DNA of 64,000 nucleotides from Dactylorhiza incarnata (Eukaryota; Streptophyta; Magnoliopsida; Asparagales; Orchidaceae): positions 4,798,001 through 4,862,000 of the forward strand of contig JAWHQI010000005.1 of assembly GCA_033032865.1 (NCBI GenBank), given 5' to 3'. The position numbers and the translations under genes are program-made. Below are positions 28,648 to 38,128 of the stretch, in pieces. Numbering within the stretch: position 1 is the first letter of the stretch; each line of letters begins with the position of its first letter. The notes under the pieces were generated by a model. The model did not search any database and had not been told where the DNA came from. It was given only the letters and a program-made list of their open reading frames with translations.

Positions 28648-30546
28648 CACCCCAAGACTTACTCGTTTGCTCGTCCCGAGCAAACTATCTCCCATGTGAA
28701 GTAGAAAAATCATAAGCTGGCAAATTAATTGAATATGCGAAGTACAATGCGAAGTCGCTTACACGCGCGCGTTGAAATTTCAGTAGAAAAACCTTTTAAA
28801 CATGCGAAAAAGATTAGAATTTTCTAGATTGCGTTTCTACTTATTATTGCTACTCATAATTTGAATCGTGGTGAATCCTTCAATCACGCGTAGGGTGAAA
28901 GTAGCTCGATCACTAAGTGGATTATTGCCAAAGATCGAGGATCAGGACAAACTCCAAAGAAATCCATCAATGACGATGGCCATAAGCTTGCCCGTTCACA
29001 CTCTCTCCACGACACTAGTTACGTTCAGAGTGCGAATCAATAGGACTTTTAGGTTATGATTTAGGCTTAGGCTACGGTGCGGTAGACAATGATAAACATG
29101 GGGGCTTAGCACACCTAACCCAAATGAGCTCGCAATAAAAACACTCTCCGGCAATAATGAAAAATGTGTACACCACACCCCCAGACTTAAACATGAAACT
29201 ATGGGGGTGTGTACACCACCTATTCCCAAATACATTGCTTTACACTTTTTTATATTTCTTTTCACATTTTTTTTTTAAAATTATAACTTTGCACATATAA
29301 TAACAAACACAGTTATATTTTCAATAACGCATTCCCACCACAACCACAAATATACACAGCCTCAACACCCAACTTTTAAATGCACAAATTGCTTGAGCTC
29401 AGAATTTGGTGTGCGATTAGGATAGTCATTTTGGCTTTGGTGAATTGAAGGTGGAGCTGAATCAAATGGTAGGGATTAGGCACAAAGGGGCTAAGCAAGG
29501 ATAGAGCGTTTAGGAATGGTGCAAAGGCTCAACCGGGTCAAAGAATGGCCTATATCACACTCACACAAATGAAATAAACTATACCCATGCTTCGAGAGTC
29601 GCTAGGGGCAAGTTCTTAGCCATCGAGAAAGAATATCCTTCCTCCCGACTCGAGCAATACATCACTAGCGATCGTCTACACACGCACCTACACTATCGTC
29701 GGATTCAACTGGATTAACGAAATACGAGTAGAATAAATAGTATTCACACAATTGGAAAATTATAAAACTAAATGCATGAGAAAAAGCTAATTCTACAAGA
29801 ATTTCAACACGAGACGCGAGCACTCGACTAGGAGCGCTGGTAGAGTCAACATGTTACTCCGCCACTCAATCCTATGCCAGCATCATGATCTTTCAGTCAC
29901 ACAAAAAAATAATATTTACCCGAGACGCATAGACAAATAAGCGCGTTCTCAAGTAGGTGTTGTGATGTGCTGTGAAGATGAACAATACAAAATAAATGAG
30001 ATTAATATACTTCTAGTATGCAAATGATATGTGCACGTGCAGTGGGTAACACATAACGTCTCTCCCCCAGACTTAATCTAAACAATCCAACAAAATATAT
30101 GGCCATGAAATTCAAAATGAAGCTAAGGGAAGAGGGTACCCAATGCTCAGCAAGTGAGCATACCAGAAGACGTGTGTAAACCAGGACAAAGCTGCAGCAT
30201 CCGCCATCCAGAAAAAGAACCTGCATAGGTGAGCTCCGCAAAAACAAAAGAAAATATACAAACTAAAATAATGTAAAACTAACTAAACAAACTAGATAAA
30301 CTAACATTGCAAGAAAGGTAAGATAACTACTGGGGTTATTGTCTTGTCTTCCCAGCATGACTTATTCAAATTTAAACAGTTCTAGCTAATGGGTCTATGA
30401 AAAGAAAAGTGCACAGGTAACTGTTCTAATATGCGTGTCGATAGCGGGTACCGATACGGCGATAGAACAGTCACGCCTCTACCTGAATATAAATAATACC
30501 TGCTCGTCACAGGTAGAGGGAATACAAAGTAAGAAGAGGAGGAATC
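28648..30546 (-). other. Element E interior, 3' part (non-coding plus the C-terminal end of its ORF)
   Basis: On the minus strand this region runs from the break made by C toward the 3' LTR, ending in the purine-rich TTGGGGTG that could act as the polypurine tract. The first 165 bases on that strand (30546 down to 30382) continue the reading frame of the E protein to its stop. The remaining 1.7 kb shows no ORF above about 90 codons and no domain that I recognise. Confidence 0.65.
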
Positions 30547-30867
30547 TGTTGGGAATTGTGTCCACAATTACCTTGATTTGAAGAAGTCCCCTTTAAACTA
30601 AGTTGAATTGAGTTTGTATTTGATATTGATTTCTAGTATGGTGCTTGCAGGTTTTCAAATGAGTAAGTACAAACCAGTGTCAGGTTTCAATGGGTCACCA
30701 AACACAGGCCCATGCAATGTAATTCCTCATTATATGGTTCAAGGTGTTGACTCATGTGAAATCTCTCTATTGGGATGTACTTTTGATTCAAGCACTAAGG
30801 AAGAGCTAGGAGGAAGCTGATGCTGTTGGATGAGTTGAAGAAAAGAATTATTCCAAGTGTTCTAGGA

Positions 30868-31275
30868 ATTTTTCGAGAGCCTAAGTCCTTTTCTCGAGAA
30901 GTCAACTTCAGTTCTCGAGAACTATGAAGTATCTCTCGAGAGGTCCAAGTTCTCTCTCGAGAGGTTAAGTCAGTTTCTCGAGAACTTCCTTCTATATCTC
31001 GAGAAATCCATTTGATTTTCTCTTTTCTCCAAGATTTTCTGATCTAAGTCATTTCTCGAGAAATCACCATTTCTCGAGAAGTCTCCTTCTTAGTTCTGAA
31101 ATCCTTTTTCTCGGTTGGTCCAGATTATTTCTCGAGAAGTGATCTCCTATTTCTCGAGAAGTCAGTCTATTCTGATTTTTCCGTTAACTGTTCTAACGGG
31201 ACTCTGTTTCCGATTAACGGCTTGTTTCGATTCGTTTAAGGTCTTTTCATGGGCATTTATCCTTTTCCTATATAA
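30868..31275 (+). promoter_or_regulatory. LTR promoter of C: TTCTCGAGAA array and TATA box
   Basis: About ten copies of the palindrome TCTCGAGA, most as TTCTCGAGAA, lie between about 30890 and 31172, before TATATAA at 31269. The 3' LTR repeats the array at about 41590-41872, with TATATAA at 41969. Confidence 0.75.
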
Positions 31276-31918
31276 GGCCCTGCTCCTAATGATTAAATAA
31301 TAACTCCATATAATTCCAATCGCGTTTTTAACCTAATCGTCGCTTCAAGAATCGCGATATTGCCGTGCCGCCTCCTGCAAGTGTCGGAGATCTATTTGGT
31401 GTTCGTAATCGTTCATCTCCGACTAAAGTGAACGATCGATTGATCAATATCTCATCATTGACAAGTTCTATTGGATCATTCGATCAAAGGAAGGTCAGCT
31501 CTAAAATCCTTTTGTTCTTCCTCAATTTTCTCAAGGCAAGGTTCTTCAAGTATCACGAAGGAAGAAGTTTTCAAGGAAGACAATCAGATCTGAATTACTG
31601 TTGGTATTTTATATCATTACCTTATTATTTTGAGTTGTAGGGGAAGGTTTTCTCCGAGTTGTAGGAGAGGTTGTTCTCCGAGGTGTAAGAGAGGTTTTCT
31701 CCGAGTTGTAGGAGAGGTTGTTCTCCGAGGTGTAAGAGAGGTTTTCTCTCCGAGATTGTAGGAGTTTTGACTCCGAGTTTGTAGGATCTTTCTTGATCCG
31801 AGATTTAGTGAAGTAGTCAAGTCTAGCTGTGGTGCTAGATTGGCGAGGCCGGCAAGTGATTTGCATGCTGTGTGTTTATTTCTTTACAGTAATTTTATTC
31901 CGCAAAAGACGCAATTAT

Positions 31919-31942
31919 CACCTATTCACCCCCCTCTAGGTG
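31919..31942 (+). other. U5 stem-loop of element C
   Basis: Arms CACCTA/TAGGTG and the loop TTCACCCCCCTC are identical to element B at 2000-2023. In the 3' LTR (42672-42694) the loop has lost one C. Confidence 0.6.
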
Positions 31943-32045
31943 ATTTAGGTTAGCAACTAGATACTTCAATTGGTATCAGAGGGTCGCTGTTCTTGAAAGG
32001 TTAACACCTTGGATAGGATCTCTCCATTCTAGTTGCCAACAAATC

Positions 32046-34361
32046 ATGGAAAAGTGCAAGGAATCGTCTTCGTTGAAATTGCCAATATGCACTAAGGCTA
32101 ACTTTCCTATGTGGAAAGAAAGAGTCAGATTTTATATGGAAGCCGCGGACCCAAGAATCTTCCAAGTTGTGGAAGAAGGACCTCATGTGACTATGACCGC
32201 TTCTACTATTGATCCAACCTTAAAAGTACCAAAGAAAATGATGGACTTAACTAAGGATGAGATCGCTCTCGTTGCATTGGACAAAAAGGCAAAGAATATA
32301 ATCGCTAGTGCCGTAGACGACTCTATGTTACAAAACTTGATCCATTGCAAATCAGCTCAAGAGATGTGGACTTCCTTAATAGTCCTCATGGAAGGTACGA
32401 AAGAAGTTAGAGATGACAGAAGATCTCTTCTGAATCAAGAGTACGAGGCGTTTAAGCAGAACAAAAAGGAGTGCATTGCCGATGCATATGAAAGATTCTT
32501 CAAAATTGTTAACGGCTTAAGAAACTATGGTCGGGAATTCTCTAATGGTGAGTTGAATGACAAATTCCTGCATTCCCTAACGAAAGATTGGGATAGCAAG
32601 ATAGTTGCAATCAGAGAATTTGGGAAATTGCCAAATCTAGACCCACAGAATCTGTTTGGGAAGTTATTATCCCACGAGCTGCAAATGAAAATTCGCAAAA
32701 CAGAAGAAGATGGGAATAGAGGTTCAAGCAAGGAAAGGACCTTGGCTATGAAGGCTGAGAGTTTTAGAAAAAGCATAACCTTGTCTCCAATCAGGGTACA
32801 AGAATCTACAGATGAAGAAGAATCTAAAGCCGGCTCCTCCAGTTCTGAAATGTCTGATGGAGAGTTTTCACTAATCTCTCGTCAGTTTAAGAAACTGCTA
32901 AACAAAAGAAGACACATGAAGAATAAGTCTTCCTCTGAATATAGACATTCTCGACGTGATGGTGATCATCACAAAAAGGGTTCTAGCAATCATGACAGGT
33001 ATAAATCTAAAACTGGTAAACATATTTCTTCTGACATAGTTTGCTATTGTTGCAATAAGCCAGAGCACATGATTGCTGAATGCCCTTATAAAAAGAAAGA
33101 GAGTGGAAGAAAAGAAGAAAAGAAATTCACTCACGGAAAAAGGAAGACTGAAAAGAGTCTAGTCACTAAAAAGAACAAAACTTTAAGCGACAGTGACTCG
33201 GAGAAATCAAGTAGTGAGGAAGAAGCCTACTTCGGGCTGATGGCTATGACTGATGAAGAAGAAGAACCTCCATATACCGGGAAGGTAAATTCTCACACCA
33301 TCTTATCTGATTCTGAATATGCCTCAGCTGAACAAAAGGACTATCCTTCAGATGATGACTCAAACCTCATGACCCAATATACTGAAATGCTTAAAAGTTT
33401 TGACAAATGCCGAAAGGTGGTCAAAACTCAGGCCAAGGAGATCATGTCTCTCAAAGAAGTGGAATCTAATTTGAGAAAGGAAGTTGAACAACTTTCTTCC
33501 TTCAAAGAGGAAAACCAAATCTTGAAAGACAAAATCAAAAGCTCAGATGAGCTCCTTGATCGGAGAGAGAACTCCATCAAAGTTCTGGAAGAACAGCTAG
33601 CCGCTGAGAAGAAGCTAGTTGAAAAGTTTTCACAACCAAAAACCATTCTTCCAATCATTGATACTTTCTCTGCTAAAGCAAGTAGCAGTGGCATAGGTCA
33701 TGTCGCTGGGCCAAGTAATTCCTCTAAGGTCACCCTTGCCAAGAAGAAAAGTAGGAATGCTAAGAAAGCTACTATCGAAGAAAAAGGGAAAGCCCATCTA
33801 GAACAAGTGGAATTTAAGAAAGTTCTACTTCCCACGAATGTTTATGACATGGAAAGCTCTTATGGTCACTTGACACGACCAATTAATTTTGCGCCTGTCA
33901 ATGACTATAAGGGGTGGGCTCGTCCTCAATACCTCGGTCAAAGTGCTTTCAAAGCACCTTATGAAGAAGTAAATCTGAGAGATTATGGTCCTTATGTTCA
34001 TGGTCCAAGTGCTGTTAAAGCACCAATAGTAAAGACTGTTGTACCTAAGCCAAAGGAGAAAGCATTACCCTATGTATGCTGTACTCATGAAGCATCCTCA
34101 TCAAGAAGGATTGCTCCTGCTAAAATCAACGTTCAAAGAGTTAAGCAGGAAAATATTAAGAAGAGATACAACAGGTTTAATTGTTGGTGTTGCGGCAAAA
34201 TAGGTCACTTTACCGTAGACTGTTGGTTCAATTATACATATTCCAAGAGACCACAACAAAACAATGCAAGAAAGACCGCTCGCAATGTTAATGTTCATCG
34301 TGGTGCTCAACTAACAAGGGACCAAGGACCCAAATTAGTTTGGGCTCCTAAGGCAAAATAG
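32046..34361 (+). CDS. gag: Gag of element C (771 aa)
   Basis: The ATG lies 75 bases after the PBS (TGGTATCAGAGG at 31971). It is collinear with B's Gag: KLPICTKANFPMWKERVRFY at the start, knuckle one CYCCNKPEHMIAEC (residues 333-346, with Glu replacing the usual Gly before His), a coiled-coil-like region, and knuckle two CWCCGKIGHFTVDC (713-726). It ends WAPKAK and a TAG at 34359-34361. The ORF is intact although pol is not, which fits decay after insertion. Pol follows in the +1 frame. Confidence 0.9.
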   Translation: MEKCKESSSLKLPICTKANFPMWKERVRFYMEAADPRIFQVVEEGPHVTMTASTIDPTLKVPKKMMDLTKDEIALVALDKKAKNIIASAVDDSMLQNLIHCKSAQEMWTSLIVLMEGTKEVRDDRRSLLNQEYEAFKQNKKECIADAYERFFKIVNGLRNYGREFSNGELNDKFLHSLTKDWDSKIVAIREFGKLPNLDPQNLFGKLLSHELQMKIRKTEEDGNRGSSKERTLAMKAESFRKSITLSPIRVQESTDEEESKAGSSSSEMSDGEFSLISRQFKKLLNKRRHMKNKSSSEYRHSRRDGDHHKKGSSNHDRYKSKTGKHISSDIVCYCCNKPEHMIAECPYKKKESGRKEEKKFTHGKRKTEKSLVTKKNKTLSDSDSEKSSSEEEAYFGLMAMTDEEEEPPYTGKVNSHTILSDSEYASAEQKDYPSDDDSNLMTQYTEMLKSFDKCRKVVKTQAKEIMSLKEVESNLRKEVEQLSSFKEENQILKDKIKSSDELLDRRENSIKVLEEQLAAEKKLVEKFSQPKTILPIIDTFSAKASSSGIGHVAGPSNSSKVTLAKKKSRNAKKATIEEKGKAHLEQVEFKKVLLPTNVYDMESSYGHLTRPINFAPVNDYKGWARPQYLGQSAFKAPYEEVNLRDYGPYVHGPSAVKAPIVKTVVPKPKEKALPYVCCTHEASSSRRIAPAKINVQRVKQENIKKRYNRFNCWCCGKIGHFTVDCWFNYTYSKRPQQNNARKTARNVNVHRGAQLTRDQGPKLVWAPKAK

Positions 34362-34362
34362 T

Positions 34363-37300
34363 TTGTTTTTGCAGGAATGTCCAAAGGCCAACAACAATCC
34401 TATCTGGTATTTGGACAGTGGATGCTCTCGGTATATGACCGGGACAAGAAGCCTTTTGCAAAATTTCATTCCAGTTGTGAACGGACCAAAAGTCATTTTT
34501 GGCGGATCCGACAGAGGAATTACAAAAGGCTACGGTATGATATCTAATGGTAATGTATCTTTTTCAGATGTGGCCTATGTGGAAGGATTAGAACATAATC
34601 TGATAAGCATAAGTCAACTCTGTGATAAAGGTTACATAGTTGATTTTCGTAGAGACAAGTGTTTGATAAAGTCGGCAGAAAATTCGGAAACAATTTTATC
34701 AGGCACTCGTTATAGGAATATTTTCTGCTTAAATTTTATTTGTTTATCATCTTCTACTCCGGTGTGTCTTTTAGCAAAAGATAGTGCATCTCTTGCTGAA
34801 CAATGGCATAAGAGATTAACACATATAAATTTCAAAACTATAAACAAATTGTTTTCTCAAAACTTAGTGCGTGATGCGCCAAAAGTTAAGTGCATTAAAG
34901 ATAGACCTTGTCATGCATGTATAAAAGACAAGCAAACGAGGGCTACCTTTAAAAGCATAATCAACAAAGATTCAACTAGATGTTTATATCTACTTCATAT
35001 GGACTTGTTTGGTCATTTGCAAATTAGAAGCTTAAGAGGTAAGTCTTATACACTAGTTATTGTAGATGATTACTCACGTTTTGCATGGGTATTCTTTCTA
35101 AAACACAAGTCAGATATGTTTGACATTTTCACTAACTTCGTCAAGCAAATTCAGAATGAATTCAATTGTTCGGTGGTCAAAATCAGAAGTGATCATGGAA
35201 CAGAGTTTGAATCTGGAGCAATGACGAAGTTCTGTGAAAGTCTTGGTATCTTTCATGAGTTTTCCTCTCCTCGAACTCCACAACAAAATGGAGTAGCTGA
35301 GAGAAGAAATAGAACACTCATTGAGGCTTGCAGAACCATGTTGAGTGACACTTCACTTCCCGAATATCTTTGGGCTGAAGCTGTCAACACTGCTTGCCAC
35401 GTGCAAAACAGAGCACTCATAAACAAAAACCATGAAAAGACTCCCTATGAGCTTTTAAAAGGCAAGAGACCAACCATCTCTTATTTTAGAATCTTTGGTA
35501 GCAAATGCTTTGTACTTAATAATGGAAAGCATTATAAAACCAAGTTTAGTGAAAAGAGCTTTGAAGGTATTTTCGTAGGCTATAGTAGCCATAATAGAGC
35601 TTATAGAGTTCTTAATAAGAAAACCCGGGTTGTAGAAGAATCTATAAATGTTGTATTTGATGAGACGAGCATGCTACATAACAGCTCCTCTAGTACTTCT
35701 GTTGAAGATGCAGGTTCAAGACTCTAAGAACTAGATTTGAAAAAACCAGTTGAAGAAAATGCACAATCCTTCGTCAAGATCCCTTCCCCAACCTCAACAG
35801 AAGAAGAAAATCTTGATGAAGAACAAATCCAAGTGTAAGAAGACATTCCAGTTATAGAAGAAGCTCCTGATGCTCCTATCAATGCTAGGAATCTTGGACT
35901 CAGACAATTGAGGGATCATCCTGTTGATCAAATCATAGGAGATCCTCAAGAAGGCATAAGAACGAGAAGAGGTACTACTAATGAAAATTTATATCTAAGT
36001 TTTCTTTCGCAGGTTGAACCAAAGAAATTTCAAGAAGCAAATGAAGATCCACATTGGATAATTGCAATGGAAGAAGAACTAAATCAGTTCAAGTGTTGCA
36101 AGGTATGGACACTTATTCCAAAACCCAAGGATAAGAACATCATTGGAACAAAGTGGGTATATAGAAACAAGTTGGATGAAGATGGAACGATAATAAAGAA
36201 CAAAGCCAGATTTGTAGCAAAAGGGTACAGCCAAGAAGAAGGTATCGACTTTGATCAAACTTATGCTCCAGTAGGAAGACTCGAAGCGATCATGCTATTT
36301 TTAGCGTATGCTGCATTCAAAGGATTCACCGTATACCAAATGGACGTCAAGTCAGCTTTTCTTAACGGTGATATAAAAGAAGAAGTATACGTTGAACAAC
36401 CACCAAGTTTTGTAGATTCTGAACTCCCTAATCATGTTTATCTACTGCAAAAAACTTTATATGGTTTGAAACAAGCTCCTCGAGCTTGGTATGAGACGCT
36501 GTCTAACTTTCTTCTTGAGAACAAGTTCACAAGAGGGAAGATAGATAAGATATTATTTCTTAGGGAAGTAAACGGCAAGATTTTGCTAGTGCAAATCTAT
36601 GTCGACGACATTATTTTTGGCTCCACTGATGACAACCTTTGCAAGAAGTTCTCAAAACTTATGCAAGGGAAGTTTGAAATGAGCAGTATGGGCGAGCTGA
36701 AATATTTCTTAGGACTCCAAGTGAAACAATCTGAAGATGGAATTTTCATCTCACAGACGAAATTCACTAAGGAGTTAATTAAGAAATTTGGAATGGAGAG
36801 TGCAACCTCTATGAAGACTCCAATGAGCTCAACTATGTCTCTGGACAAGGATGAGAGAGGGAAACCTTTCGATGAAACCAAGTATAGAAGCATAATTGGC
36901 TCTTTGATCTACCTTACTGCTAGTAGACCTGATATAATGTTCTCAACATGTGTGTGTGCTAGATATCAGGTGAAATCTAAGGTTCTTACTATACCGCTGC
37001 AAAGCGAATCTTGAGATATCTTAAGGGTACGCCAAATCTTGGCTTATGGTACCCAAGAAGTAATGACAGCAAACTAATAGGTTTTTCAGATGCTGACTTT
37101 GCAGGTATCAAAGACGACAAGAAAAGCACTTCCGGGACTTGTCAGTTCCTAGGAAGAAGGCTAATTTCATGGAGCAACAAGAAACAGAATTGTGTAGCAA
37201 TATCAACTGCTGAATCGGAGTATATCTCCGCAGGCAGTTGTTGTGCACAATTGCTCTGGATAAAGAATCAGCTAGAAGATTACAATCTAAAGTTTAAAGA

Positions 37301-37541
37301 CATTCTGATGTTTTGCGACTCCTCCAGTGCTATTGCTATTGCTAATAATCCAGTCTCGCACAGTCGGACAAAGCATATTGAATTATGATATCATTTCATC
37401 CGGGAGCATGTGGAGAATAGGGACATCAACCTCAGTTATGTTCCAACGGATAAGCAAATAGCGAATATATTCACGAAGCTGCTGGATGAGACCAAGTTCT
37501 CTTTCTTCAAGACAGAACTGGGTATGCTCAACATGGAGTAA
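34363..37541 (+). pseudogene. Pol of element C (nonsense codons and one frameshift)
   Basis: The frame opens at TTTTTGCAG|GAATGT just after gag. The protease is [13 protein letters not shown], with Tyr replacing the His seen in B. The integrase has [15 protein letters not shown] and NGVAERRN. Two TAA codons interrupt the integrase-reverse transcriptase linker (35725-35727 and about 35836). Reverse transcriptase with IYVDDIIF is open to about 36990, where a one-base loss shifts the frame. RNase H continues from 37011, and CGA to TGA at about 37386 gives a last stop; the end is at 37541. Otherwise it is collinear with B. Confidence 0.88.
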
Positions 37542-37683
37542 TAATCTAATCAGAAATGAAGACTTGAAGACATGAAGAATTCAACTATTCAGATGTTCAA
37601 GGAGGCAAATAAATTTCTAAGTCATAATAGATGAAGGCTTGAAGAAATGAAGAAATCAGGAGATTTTCTAAGTTAGAATACCA

Positions 37684-37950
37684 CTTCTCGAGAAATCCAG
37701 ACTGAATTCTACTTCTCGAGAAATGGGAAATCCCTCGAGAAATCAGAAGAACTTCTTGAAATATTGAAGTTCATGGCGAGTCATCAGACTTCTCGAGAAA
37801 TCGAGGACTTCTCGAGAAATCAAGGACCTCTCGAGAAGTCGGTCTGTCTTCTTAAAACTCTTAAAATCTTTCCTTCGAGCAGTCGAATCGCCAGGTACGT
37901 CTTTTTCTGTTATTTTAAAAAAAAAAAAAAAAAATCGAAAAACTATAAAT
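37684..37950 (+). promoter_or_regulatory. Internal TTCTCGAGAA array and TATA box upstream of ORF3 of element C
   Basis: Six CTCGAGAA-type palindromes (the first, TTCTCGAGAA, at 37685-37694; the last near 37829) lie between the end of pol and ORF3. TATAAAT follows at 37944, 179 bases before the ORF3 ATG at 38129. The motif is that of C's own LTR, not of B's. A run of A residues (about 37916-37934) sits between the array and the TATA box. Confidence 0.65.
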
Positions 37951-38128
37951 ACTCTCGAGGATGACTTAAAATCCACGCAAACATTTCTCTTCTTCTCGAC
38001 ATCCCTCTCTAATGTTCATCTTCCTCTCGCGACCTCTGCTTCCCGCCCGTCAGTTCTCGCGATCTCGTCAAGCACATGAGTGCTCGCATTCACTCCTTGC
38101 AGTCGCAGTTAGATTCTACAAAGCATCG

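Larger units (their letters stand above)
30547..31968 (+). repeat. 5' LTR of element C
   Basis: The opening 250 bases and the R-U5 part resemble the LTR of B, while the central palindrome block is unrelated. In R-U5 a unit of about 48 bases built on CTCCGAGTTGTAGGAG repeats (31632-31800). It lacks about 51 bases near 31855 that the 3' LTR retains at about 42558-42610, between short AAGTG/GTG repeats. A U5 stem-loop lies at 31919-31942. Confidence 0.93.

Noticed and set aside
37916..37934. A-run as the tail of a retroposon (SINE or processed pseudogene)
   Set aside because: No duplicated flanks or upstream retroposon body; it lies between the palindrome array and the TATA box of C.
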